Of a DNA stretch of 64,000 nucleotides, positions 10,619 to 19,919 are shown in pieces. Numbering within the stretch: the first letter of the stretch is position 1; each line of letters begins with the position of its first letter. Made by a program: the position numbers and the translations under genes. The notes beneath the pieces were generated by a model. That model saw only the letters and a program-made list of their open reading frames with translations. It was not told where the DNA came from and searched no databases. Source of the DNA: Trypanosoma brucei gambiense DAL972 (taxonomy: Eukaryota > Euglenozoa > Kinetoplastea > Trypanosomatida > Trypanosomatidae). The stretch spans positions 1,550,001 through 1,614,000 of the forward strand of contig NC_026744.1 of assembly GCF_000210295.1 (NCBI RefSeq), written 5' to 3'.

Positions 10619-13159
10619 ATGAAAAATCTTTCAATCTTCTCCGCAAGAAGGGATGACAGTCTCTCTGCTTTCTTTTGGACCGATTCTCTGATAAAATCCT
10701 GTGGGAATATCGGGAGCAGCGGGATTCATGCGTCGGTCACCTCCAAACAGAAAAAGAGTCCTGCAGCGAGCACGGATAGGAAGCGTCGCCGCTCAACTGA
10801 ATTTTCCACTGAAACACTCCTGATCGCAGAAACACCGGTGACAACTGCTTCGAAAAACACTGTTCTTACGCCCTCGGCTTCAAGAGCCCTCTCACCACCC
10901 GTTGCCAGTGGCCCTTCATGCGCTGAAATTTCGGTACGCGGTTTCGACGATGCTCTCAGCGTTAGTGAGGATTTGTTTGAGGGAAGGTTGGGGCCAGCCG
11001 TTGTTGACGTGGAGCTGGGTGAAAACACGTCTCTGATGAATGATGCGTCGGCGTTCTCTGCAGCACTGGCGGAAATAGACAGGGGAAGTGCAAGCGACGT
11101 GCAAAAACTGAACTCTTCCATTAAAGTTATGCTTCTTGTTGGTGGTGAAGCGTATTACGTATTTACGCCTCGTGACACGTTTTCTATTACCTTCTTAGCG
11201 AAACTGCTCGCTTCGGAGAATGTGACAAAGGTTTTGTTGAATGGACGACCTTTGTATCAATTACTATTTCGTTTTCTGGGTACAGATCGCATTGACGTGA
11301 GGAACCTTGTGGATCTTTCAGTTTGGGTACAAGTAATTGAACGTGTACGTGGACCTATTCATGCCGGAATCAAATGTGCTAACCCGAAAGAGGCTATGAT
11401 GAAACTCCCAGAAAGTGTGAGAGCGCAAATCCAAACTCGGGTGAACAACTCGATGGTGGTACTGAGACGTGGAGGTAGTTTGCCGGCAGATGGTCCGTTA
11501 AGACAGGGTGGTGGAGGTCAGAACATGCTTGAAATGCCCCCGCTGCCGTCAATAGGCTCTATTTCGGACTCGCAAATGGAGGATCGTCTTTGCTCTTTTA
11601 TGGCCCTTCACGAGTATTATGAGAGCTTCGTTAAATCAGTTGATGACGACAACCCGAAGGTCTCATCTGTTTGTTCACTTCCTGCCGTTTGCCACCTTGA
11701 AACTAGTGTAGCATTTTTGTGCGAAGTCATGACATATCACGGTATGTTTGTGAGGAAGACTGCCTTTGAATTGATGACAAAGGATTTGGAGGATCAGATT
11801 GAAAAAATTAGTGACTATGGGAAGACCTTACTTGACGCAAGCCCATGTTCCAAGTATTCCGGAGGGAGTTTTAGCGTGAGGGAGGCAACGGCAGAAGTGA
11901 TGGTTGATTGCTTGCGAGATACATACGGCTACAATCTTTCCGTTAACGGCAGCTTTGACAAGCAACTCCAAAAATTTTATCGTGGCGCCGGCAAAGGAAA
12001 TGAGTCGGGAAGAAAGTTGGCCCATGTATGGTTGGCTATTCGTGAGCGCACTGATTTTATGCGAACTCTCAGAAGCAACGTGGAAAATATGAATATGTTA
12101 GACCGCATCGTTGACGTTGCGACACAAGTTGCTTCGAACGAAGAGGATGAGGGTGCGAATGACTGCTCAGGCAGCGGTGGGAGTAGTGTGGGGAGTACAA
12201 AAAAAGCAGCCTGTTACTCTGTACATCCTCACTGGGCCGTTCATCACACTTCGACGGGACGATTGTACTGTTCTCGACCCAATCTGCAAACTGTTCCCAA
12301 AACGGCACAAAAATGCACCTACGTAAGTCCCCTCACATCTGATTATGGGTTGTTGTTCACAAACCCTGAGTGGACAATGCGACACTTGTACGGTCCAGCA
12401 CCTGGGTGCGTACTTCTTTCGTTCGATTTCAACCAAATGGAGTTGCGCGTGTTGGCACATCTGAGCGGGGACGAGTTGCTCATTCAGCACTTGTCAAGTG
12501 AATACGACGTGCTATCAGCGATGACACGGCACCTTACTGGTCTTAGTGATGATGAGCAGGTTCCGCCACACCTCAGAGAAACAGTCAAAGTTGTTGTCTA
12601 CGGCTTATTTTACGGTATGGGCTTAGCGACAATGAAGGAACGCGTGAAAATTTTGATGGACTCAGCACACTCAGTTCCGTCTAGTCAACGAAAAATTACC
12701 GCCGACACCTTACTACGTGCGTTTCATCAGCGTTACCCGGCTGCAGGAAAGTTTTTAACACGCGCACGCATCCGTGCGTTTCATGAGGCGCGTTGCGTTA
12801 CTCTCACGGGTATCAACGACTTGTCGAGTGAGAAGGACGGCAATCGGCGAAGGCAGCACTCAATCGCTCGTATACTTCAGGGTAGTTCTTCTACGTTGTT
12901 TCAAAGTGCCATGGTGAAGGTTCACGAAAGGCGTCACGACATTGTTCCTAACCTACCTGCGGCCCCCTTCGCCCTTGTCTTGTGCATTCACGATGAACTC
13001 ATATATTCTGTGGTTGAGGGATACGTGGATGTTGTAGCAAGGGAAATCAAGGGGATAATGGTGGAGCAGGCGCAAGTATTTTCGTTGCGGGTCCCCTTAC
13101 GAGTTTCAGTGAAGGTTGGAAAAACGTTCGGTTCACTCGAGAAACTTGATGTTCCTTAA
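10619..13159 (+). CDS. PolIE: Family A DNA polymerase, theta-like (PolIE)
   Basis: 846 residues. The C-terminal half is a complete family A polymerase. TGRLYCSRPNLQTVPK is the template/primer-binding signature; motif A is FDFNQMELRVLAHLSGD with the metal ligand at Asp603; motif B is RETVKVVVYGLFYGMG (Arg653, Lys657, Tyr661); motif C is CIHDELIY with His791-Asp792-Glu793. All catalytic residues are intact. Motif A has Phe where bacterial Pol I has Tyr. The region about residues 165-270 resembles a degenerate 3'-5' exonuclease fold without visible metal-binding acids. The first 140 residues are Ser/Thr-rich and basic in part, suiting nuclear import. There is no helicase domain, unlike animal Pol theta. 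From memory this is Tb927.11.5550 (PolIE), a putative nuclear translesion polymerase linked to telomeres and antigenic variation. Confidence 0.88.
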   Translation: MKNLSIFSARRDDSLSAFFWTDSLIKSCGNIGSSGIHASVTSKQKKSPAASTDRKRRRSTEFSTETLLIAETPVTTASKNTVLTPSASRALSPPVASGPSCAEISVRGFDDALSVSEDLFEGRLGPAVVDVELGENTSLMNDASAFSAALAEIDRGSASDVQKLNSSIKVMLLVGGEAYYVFTPRDTFSITFLAKLLASENVTKVLLNGRPLYQLLFRFLGTDRIDVRNLVDLSVWVQVIERVRGPIHAGIKCANPKEAMMKLPESVRAQIQTRVNNSMVVLRRGGSLPADGPLRQGGGGQNMLEMPPLPSIGSISDSQMEDRLCSFMALHEYYESFVKSVDDDNPKVSSVCSLPAVCHLETSVAFLCEVMTYHGMFVRKTAFELMTKDLEDQIEKISDYGKTLLDASPCSKYSGGSFSVREATAEVMVDCLRDTYGYNLSVNGSFDKQLQKFYRGAGKGNESGRKLAHVWLAIRERTDFMRTLRSNVENMNMLDRIVDVATQVASNEEDEGANDCSGSGGSSVGSTKKAACYSVHPHWAVHHTSTGRLYCSRPNLQTVPKTAQKCTYVSPLTSDYGLLFTNPEWTMRHLYGPAPGCVLLSFDFNQMELRVLAHLSGDELLIQHLSSEYDVLSAMTRHLTGLSDDEQVPPHLRETVKVVVYGLFYGMGLATMKERVKILMDSAHSVPSSQRKITADTLLRAFHQRYPAAGKFLTRARIRAFHEARCVTLTGINDLSSEKDGNRRRQHSIARILQGSSSTLFQSAMVKVHERRHDIVPNLPAAPFALVLCIHDELIYSVVEGYVDVVAREIKGIMVEQAQVFSLRVPLRVSVKVGKTFGSLEKLDVP

Positions 13160-13965
13160 GTAACGTTGCTACGTTCTCACAATCGGCCTATAAATGCACA
13201 GCATTGACTGTGCGTTCTCACCGTCTCTTACCGATTTATGGTTTAAAACTAATCATCTTTTGTGTGTACACTTCACCAACATCTATATATACATATATCC
13301 CTTTCAGTGAACAATCACTTGTGTATATGCGCATATGGGTAAAATAGTGGAATAGAGTTCGTTTGTTTTGCGGTCTCGTACTTCGTTGTTCCTTTTGTTG
13401 TTGTTGTTGTGGGGAAACAATGGTACCTTTGATGTTTCCTTTCACTTGTCCTTTTGAGTCACGGGGTAGAAGAAACGAAGTGAGTAGAGACTGAGAATAT
13501 TTCATCGACTGTTCACGCGTACAGGGTTGAAATAAAAGGAATAATCCCTTTTTCCTTTGTTTCTTCTTTCCTACATAACATCCGTTTTCATTGTGTGTGT
13601 CTGTGTGTGTGTGTCAGCTCAGTTGTGGTATTGACAAAGGATTGGAACACAAACAGGAATGACAACACTGGTGGGTTACTATAACAACGGACCGAAGTAC
13701 ACTGCAGGGGAGTTGTCCTTTTATTCATTCATCCCCAATATATATATTTTAGATTTTTTCACCTCTCACACATCTTTTGTGAACAAGATCATGGATGCGA
13801 TTCACCAACATGTATTATCTGTTTCTTATTTTTTGTTTATCCGACTTTTAACGAAAAACTTTTCATGAAACACTAATAAAAAATGCAATACGAAAGGTGG
13901 AAGGAATATCGTTGGAGGAAGGAGGAGCGACAGAAGAAAATTTAATAGGAAGGCTCTACAGCCAA
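13160..13965 (+). other. Intergenic and non-ATG open frame before the PCID2-like gene
   Basis: No separate gene is supported. It contains GT-rich repeats (13591-13615) and GTT repeats (13393-13410). The frame of the next gene is open back to 13852 but has no ATG until 13966. AG at 13895-13896 after a pyrimidine-rich tract is the likely splice acceptor and would exclude the ATGs at 13865 and 13883 from the mRNA. Confidence 0.5.
13895..13896 (+). promoter_or_regulatory. Spliced-leader acceptor deciding the PCID2-like start (predicted)
   Basis: The AG follows a T-rich run (about 13800-13850) and an A-rich spacer. Use of this site leaves a 69-base 5' UTR with no ATG before 13966, so it favours translation from that ATG even though the frame is open upstream. 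Confidence 0.45.
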
Positions 13966-16224
13966 ATGATGCCAGTATTCGGTCCGCCCCCCACGCCGGT
14001 GGTAATGGGACCGGCCCCACCACCAGCCGCACATCCACCACGTAATCCCATTTACAACAGCGTTTTTGGGGCGTTTTTGTCAGAGCAACAAAAACAAGCA
14101 GTTTCACCATTACCGAGCCCCAACAGAATGCCGTTTTCAAACTTCACCCTAGGGGGTCCTGAGAATTCCGGAACCAAAGCGGAAGTAACGGGAAGTGAAA
14201 TTTCAAAGCCAGTATTTGCTGCTCCCTCTGCCACACCAACACTGTGGCTGCAAACGGACACCGATGCCGGGATGCCTGCCGGTATTGATCGTACCCTACC
14301 GGCTGTCAGAATGGGAACCATGAACACGAGTTTCCCACCAGTGTTCACCACACAAAGACCGCAGACAGCCGGCGCCTCTGGTGGTGGGTTTCTGCTCGGT
14401 GCAGATAGTGGCCCGACTCCAGCCAAAACAGGCGCCGGTTCTCCTGAAGCAGATATGAATGCATCGATAAGAATGGTCTCACCAAAGCCTTCCATCTTCA
14501 CTAGTCCTCCCTTTTTGAAGGGGAAACCGTTGATGCCTCAAATCACGCAGAAACATACGGGTGGTGACGCCTCATCAACTTCGATTCTTGGGGCGATTAG
14601 GCCTTCGGTGTTTTCTTCCAAAAGGAATTTCAGTTCGATGGAAGTTTCCGGACGCTCCCCCACTCTAAAACCAGTGGTGGCCGGAACCGGCTCTGTTTTT
14701 GCCGACGTGAAACGTGTGAGGGGTGAAACCCTCGAGTGTGGGAAAGGCGTGGACGCAGCGTGGTCCGCATATGGGCCACAACAAAGCGGTGGAGGTACTT
14801 TTTCTGCTGCTGCGGTCCGATCGCCGGCACCAACTGGCACTTCAGTATCTCTTTTGAATCGCAGTTCGCAGATGCAGAAGCAGCACGGTGGCGGTAACAC
14901 GGCAAAAATCATGAAGGTCGTACGTGTCTTTTCATCGTTTATGATAAATGTAATGAACGCTGATGAGGCACAGCGCGAAGTGGTGGAAGAGTTCATCGAA
15001 GAGGCCTTCTTTGGCACAGTGGAATCTCACGATGTGGATAATTTTCCAGCAGCCCTACGGCAGTTACAGTCCGCATGGATCGCGCTAAAGGGAAGTCAGT
15101 CACAACTGAAGGGAGAGCGATGGGTTGTGCTTTTTGCTCTCGGTTCTCACCTGAACGTTGTTACCCGAACCATCCAAAAGGAGGAGGAAGTGAACGGTAA
15201 CGAAGAGAAGGAAGGGACGAAGGTGTTAGGTGGAGCTGTTCGTCATGATATTTGGAATGTTTTGTCGGACAGCTGCACACACGCGAATCTTTTGTGTGAG
15301 ATTTGTCTGCAGCTATTCTCCAACCAGCGCGACAATCACGTGCCTTACTGCATCCTCCCTATTGTACTACGTAGGGCACGTAGCGTATTTGAACTCGCAT
15401 GTAACAATGGCGTTTCCACGGTCCAGTCTAACATGAGGTCTGTGCTTCTTAAACTTCATCGGTACGTCCGCGTGGCACCACCGAAGCGACAGTTATCCAC
15501 TGTTGTCGAAAAACAGCGCGCCGTTGCATTCGCCGCACTACTCAGTGAAATGATGCTTTACGGATCTGCCCCACCAGAGAGCAGCGCCTTTGTTGAGGCC
15601 TTTCATCAGCATTGTATGGACGCGGTAAAAATTAGGTGCGCGTTATACCGCCATTGTGCTGATAACCTTCTACAAGAACCTCTTACAGATTCCATTATCG
15701 TTCAAGCGATGGAACTTTTGGCACGCGCCTTTGTTATTGTTGATGATGAAGCTATAGAAAATAAGCGAATGTTGTTTGTGAAGCTCACAGCCTGTGCGTT
15801 GGCACTGGGTCGCGTTCCAGTTGCTGATTTCCAGCAAGCATTTGTTGCTACTGGTCTTGAAGATTTGATCGTTGCTGTGCGTAGTTGCAACATTCGTCTC
15901 TTTAATGTTGCAATGAGGAACAATTCAGAGCTTTACGTGCGGTGTGGTATCCACAATGTATTGCAGTTTGTGTCAAAGCGTATATCACTTCTGATGGTTG
16001 TGAAGTATTATTCAACGTGTTTCTCTGATCGCATTCAAGTGCAGGATATGATTGATTATTACCAGCTGCCGTACAATGTTTCGGAAGGGTGCAATGTGTG
16101 GTTACTTCCTCTTCTGGTCGAGAAACGTATAAATGGTGTGATCGAAAGTGGTGTTCTCATTCTCAGTAACGCGAATCCGTTTGACGACTACAGTAAGGAT
16201 GCAATTCGCGCTTTCGTTGAATAA
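13966..16224 (+). CDS. PCID2/Thp1-like PCI protein with Pro/FG-like N-terminus
   Basis: 752 residues from the first in-frame ATG. Residues 1 to about 300 are disordered, rich in Pro, Gly, Ser and Thr, with VFGPPP and VFGAF plus repeated SVF/VFA/FTLGG motifs, a nucleoporin-like composition. The C-terminal half is helical. Its end (NSELYVRCGIHNVLQFVSKR through KRINGVIESGVLILSNANPF) parallels the winged-helix end of human PCID2 ([20 protein letters not shown] followed by PF). PCID2/Thp1 is the PCI subunit of TREX-2, which couples transcription, mRNA export and the nuclear pore basket, so I infer a nuclear-pore-associated export role. The N-terminal extension is absent from the yeast and human proteins. 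Other PCI proteins (CSN12, proteasome lid) fit the final residues less well. Confidence 0.65.
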   Translation: MMPVFGPPPTPVVMGPAPPPAAHPPRNPIYNSVFGAFLSEQQKQAVSPLPSPNRMPFSNFTLGGPENSGTKAEVTGSEISKPVFAAPSATPTLWLQTDTDAGMPAGIDRTLPAVRMGTMNTSFPPVFTTQRPQTAGASGGGFLLGADSGPTPAKTGAGSPEADMNASIRMVSPKPSIFTSPPFLKGKPLMPQITQKHTGGDASSTSILGAIRPSVFSSKRNFSSMEVSGRSPTLKPVVAGTGSVFADVKRVRGETLECGKGVDAAWSAYGPQQSGGGTFSAAAVRSPAPTGTSVSLLNRSSQMQKQHGGGNTAKIMKVVRVFSSFMINVMNADEAQREVVEEFIEEAFFGTVESHDVDNFPAALRQLQSAWIALKGSQSQLKGERWVVLFALGSHLNVVTRTIQKEEEVNGNEEKEGTKVLGGAVRHDIWNVLSDSCTHANLLCEICLQLFSNQRDNHVPYCILPIVLRRARSVFELACNNGVSTVQSNMRSVLLKLHRYVRVAPPKRQLSTVVEKQRAVAFAALLSEMMLYGSAPPESSAFVEAFHQHCMDAVKIRCALYRHCADNLLQEPLTDSIIVQAMELLARAFVIVDDEAIENKRMLFVKLTACALALGRVPVADFQQAFVATGLEDLIVAVRSCNIRLFNVAMRNNSELYVRCGIHNVLQFVSKRISLLMVVKYYSTCFSDRIQVQDMIDYYQLPYNVSEGCNVWLLPLLVEKRINGVIESGVLILSNANPFDDYSKDAIRAFVE

Positions 16225-17020
16225 GCAAGTTTCAAGATTAGATCAGCATGTGACGACGACGACCCGTAGTTCACGCACCGCTCCTTTTCTGCTCCCCTCC
16301 TCACCGTAAGTGAGCGTGTATGGGTTGGGCGAGAAAAAAAAGACAATTAAAAAGTATGCGTCCTCTCCCGTTGAAAGGAAGGGTAGGGGCTACCTAAAGT
16401 TTCTGCAGCTTAGCACCACAGCAGCGAGGAGTTTACTTCAACAACAACTCTAACTACTTTTTGCAACATTATGAGTGTCCGCTATATGGATATTATAAAA
16501 AGGAAAGTTGTGGAATGGCGAGTTGTGGCATATCGGACGATACGTTTGCGTCCAAGCTTTCACTGAGCTGCGGCGGACTTCATGTTTTTGAGTCATATCC
16601 ATATGTGTTATCCACCTCTAACTGGTCAATGGGGATATGGGTTGTGTGGCTCCTTCCAACTTTTATTTTCTTACTTCGTACAATTTGTATAGGCGTTTGC
16701 CTTCCCTAACGTTATTATAACATCTCCTCCCTATCTTTTTTTTGTACTCTTGCCTTCGCTGCACCGTGGTGGTGGGGGTATTGTTCTTCCGCCTACTCGA
16801 TATGGTGAATTTACGCGATGTACGTGTATGCGAACCATTTTTCTTAATTAGAACGTGAACACGCACCGAAAAGAGAGCGTAGCACTCATACGCTTTTCCT
16901 GTTAGGTGGGTAGGAGGTATCAAGTGGGCGAGAAGCGTCCCTTGCGATCGTTTTGTGTGTGGTTGTGGAACTCGTGTTTAATTTTGCACAGGAAACGTAC
17001 TTTAGTGGTTAGTGGAGCAG
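16225..17020 (+). other. Intergenic
   Basis: 796 bases with no supportable gene. An 82-codon open frame at 16461-16709 starts with TTG and is Cys/Gly/Trp-rich with no clear family. CAG at 16989-16991 after a T/G-rich run is the probable MCM5 acceptor, giving a 29-base 5' UTR. Confidence 0.5.
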
Positions 17021-19333
17021 ATGGAATCGGATGCAGGTGTGGTGCAAGTAACCAACTTCCGGGGCGGCTTCACCGGAGAGGATGATTTGAACAACGGTGA
17101 ACGTCAGCAGGATGAGGCAATCGACTTAAAGCTCATCTTCAAAGAATTTGTTGAACGGTTTCGTGTCCATAACGACCATTTATACATGGCTATGCTTCGA
17201 GGTAACCTTGCAGCAGGGCTTTTTTTTATGGAAGTGGAAATGTCACATATACAACAATTTAGCAGTGCTGTATTTAACGCAATTCTTTCAACGCCTACAC
17301 GTGCACTACCATTATTTGAGCATGCTGTTTGGGAGCTAGCGCAGGAACACAAGCTACTACCACCGCTAAGTCGTCGCAGTAGTATACAGCTTCAACTGTA
17401 TTGGGGGGTACCACCCACTCCGCTACGCCTACTTGCTCAAGCCTCTGTTGCTCGTTTGGTATGTGTAAGCGGCATTGTTGTTAAGGTAAGTGCCTGTCAT
17501 GCCCGGTGTGTACGTGCAGCTATCCAGTGCACTAGTTGTAGCAGTAAAACATACATCAATGGTGGGAGAAGCGTCGACTTACCTCCGCATTGCTTAGAGA
17601 ATGGTGGTCGTGGGACGGCGACCGGCGGCGCAGGGTTTGGAGGCGGAGTTGGACAGCGTAAATGTAGACCAAACCCGTACACACTGCTCCCTATGGAGTG
17701 TGAATACGAGGACCAGCAGATCATAAAAGTGCAAGAACTTCCGGAAGATGTCCCAACTGGTGAGTTGCCACGTCACGTAACGGTTGTTGTGGACCGGTAC
17801 TTGGTTGACCGTGTGAGTCCAGGGTCTCGGGTGCAGATTGCTGGCATTGTCTCCGTGCAGGAGAAGCGCGGGGGTGTGGAAGGAGGTGGTAGAAAGGGAA
17901 GTAAAGGGACACGTGCCGCTGCGGGACTTCGTGCTCAGTACCTTCGGTGCGTCGGTCTCATGTTCATCACTGCGAAGGACGGTGGAGCTTCCGTTCAAAG
18001 CGTCAATCAGAACTTTTCCTCTCGGGTCCGCTCTCAGTCGCGAATGGCGTGGCAGGTGGAGGAAGAAGCAGCATTTCAACGCTTCGCAGAGCAGGGTGAT
18101 GTGTACGAGCGACTTGCGCAAAGCATAGATCCCGCTATCTTTGGTTTGCAAGACCAGAAGAAGGCGATTGTTTGCCTTTTGTTTGGTGGTACGAGGAAAC
18201 GACAGGGTAGTAATTATTTACGTGGTGATATGAATGTTCTCTTTATCGGGGATCCTTCCACAGCGAAGTCGCAACTACTCAAGTTCACAGAAAAAGTAGC
18301 CCCGATTGGTATATATACATCCGGTAAAGGAAGTAGTGCAGCTGGTCTAACAGCATCTGTCATATCTAGTGGAAATGGTGACTTTGTGCTCGAAGCAGGT
18401 TCTATGGTGCTTGCGGATGGGGGTGTCGTTTGCATTGATGAGTTTGACAAAATGAGGGAGCAGGACCAAGTGGCGATCCATGAGGCTATGGAACAGCAGA
18501 CTATATCCATTGCTAAGGCTAACCTCACGACGATGCTTAACAGCAGGACGAGCGTATTAGCAGCTGCCAATCCAACGTTGGGTAGTTACGATCCGCTTCG
18601 ATCAAATGAAGACCAAATGGACTTTCAGAGTTCCATCCTTTCTCGCTTTGACCTTATTTTCAAGGTAATTGACCCACGTAACCCCGAAGTTGATAATAAA
18701 CTCGCGCAGCACGTGATCAATCTACATAAAGGGGGTAGTGCTCGTCATTCACATAGTACGACAACAGCAGTTGTTGAACGTTCTTTCTTCACAAAATATA
18801 TCTCATACGCCAGAGCTACTCGTCATCCCCGTATTTCAGAGGACGCCATGTCTGTGCTGCTAGACTTTTATGTTCATGTTCGTCGTGAGGCACATCAGCA
18901 AACCCTCGATGCATTGTCCAACTCCGGTGGGACGAAGGCTCAGACTCCTATCATTCAAGTAACTGCGCGCCAGCTGGAGAGTCTTGTGCGAATAACGGAG
19001 TCCATGGCTCGCATGCGTCTCGATGTACTCGCCCACCGCGCAGATGCGGAAGAAGCTATACGACTCTTTAAGTCAGCGACGGTGGATGCAATCAAGAGTG
19101 GTGTGAGTGATCAAAGTATGACCGCTGCTCAAAGTGAATTAGTTCTCCGTATTGAGGATGCGTTGCGAAGGCGGGTAGCACTCGGCGCAACGGTGGAACA
19201 TAGCCGACTAATGTCGGAGATGGCTCGCGTCGGTTTCGATGTGAAGCTTGTGGAGCGTGCCATCTATGCAATGATGAAGCGCGAAGAATTGGAGTGGCGG
19301 AGGCAGCGCACCCAAATTCATCGGTTACGTTAA
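17021..19333 (+). CDS. MCM5: DNA replication licensing factor MCM5
   Basis: 770 residues from the first ATG; a GTG three codons upstream is not used. It is subunit 5 of the MCM2-7 replicative helicase. The N-terminal domain carries a zinc-binding cluster (CTSC, then two more cysteines), here stretched by a Gly-rich insert. The region DQQIIKVQELPEDVPTGELP is near-identical in pattern to human MCM5. The AAA+ core has Walker A GDPSTAKS (410-417, Lys416), IYTSGKGSSAAGLTASV, Walker B CIDEFDKM (Asp473, Glu474) and the arginine finger SRFD (Arg542). A second Gly-rich insert (GGVEGGGRKGSKG) sits in the OB-fold region. The C-terminus has the winged-helix extension. These match MCM5 better than MCM2, 3, 4, 6 or 7. 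Confidence 0.95.
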   Translation: MESDAGVVQVTNFRGGFTGEDDLNNGERQQDEAIDLKLIFKEFVERFRVHNDHLYMAMLRGNLAAGLFFMEVEMSHIQQFSSAVFNAILSTPTRALPLFEHAVWELAQEHKLLPPLSRRSSIQLQLYWGVPPTPLRLLAQASVARLVCVSGIVVKVSACHARCVRAAIQCTSCSSKTYINGGRSVDLPPHCLENGGRGTATGGAGFGGGVGQRKCRPNPYTLLPMECEYEDQQIIKVQELPEDVPTGELPRHVTVVVDRYLVDRVSPGSRVQIAGIVSVQEKRGGVEGGGRKGSKGTRAAAGLRAQYLRCVGLMFITAKDGGASVQSVNQNFSSRVRSQSRMAWQVEEEAAFQRFAEQGDVYERLAQSIDPAIFGLQDQKKAIVCLLFGGTRKRQGSNYLRGDMNVLFIGDPSTAKSQLLKFTEKVAPIGIYTSGKGSSAAGLTASVISSGNGDFVLEAGSMVLADGGVVCIDEFDKMREQDQVAIHEAMEQQTISIAKANLTTMLNSRTSVLAAANPTLGSYDPLRSNEDQMDFQSSILSRFDLIFKVIDPRNPEVDNKLAQHVINLHKGGSARHSHSTTTAVVERSFFTKYISYARATRHPRISEDAMSVLLDFYVHVRREAHQQTLDALSNSGGTKAQTPIIQVTARQLESLVRITESMARMRLDVLAHRADAEEAIRLFKSATVDAIKSGVSDQSMTAAQSELVLRIEDALRRRVALGATVEHSRLMSEMARVGFDVKLVERAIYAMMKREELEWRRQRTQIHRLR

Positions 19334-19919
19334 CATAGATATATAGATTACTTTTAATAGACCCTGCGCAACTGCGTCCTCCCATATTTACCTTCCTTAA
19401 CTTCTTCTTACTTGGGTACCTTTTGCGAGTTAATCTTTTCAGTGTAGTAAAGAAACGTTTACTTTGCCTGACTCTTTCATTATGTAATAACCACCAATAT
19501 CGGTAATGTAACTGGTAGTTGTTGCTAAGGCGCAAGTTTCAAGACCGTGAGGTGAAGCTGTTATTTCTGCTGAGATATAGTATGTGCCTCGTTTCTTAAA
19601 ATCAACATTTACACAAATATATATAACCTCTCAGAAGCGGGAACCAGCACACTAAGGCGCCTCTGATGCAGCCGTTCAGCCAGTGGGATGGATTCAATAT
19701 TATTGGGAGTTTTTTTTTTCACTATATAGTATTACACAGCTGGTTTGTTGCACATTTACAAAAAAAAAAAGCACTTATTTTCTCTCTAATGTTAACTCGT
19801 TGCTTTCCATTTCTAATTTATCACATCTAATGCATTATTGAAACGTTTTGTAAACAACAATTTGGTGTCAATCAAATGGGGGCGAAGCTTTACAACTTCT
19901 TCAACAGTATTAGTGGCGA
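19334..19919 (+). other. Intergenic
   Basis: No gene is seen. It contains TA-rich tracts near 19617-19626, a T-run at 19712-19720 and an A-run at 19760-19770. Candidate acceptors for the next gene are AG at 19886-19887 and 19906-19907; no ATG follows before 19920. Confidence 0.5.

Noticed and set aside
13659..13868. 69-codon ORF upstream of the PCID2-like gene
   Set aside because: Low-complexity Phe/Ile/Tyr sequence from T-rich DNA; more likely the pyrimidine-rich splice region.
14052..15017. Two long antisense ORFs (149 and 159 codons)
   Set aside because: Shadows of the low-complexity Pro/Gly-rich half of the PCID2-like gene, where stops are rare on the opposite strand.
16461..16709. 82-codon ORF upstream of MCM5
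   Set aside because: Starts at TTG, with no acceptor context and no family resemblance.
17594..18151. 185-codon antisense ORF
   Set aside because: Shadow of MCM5; no coding features.
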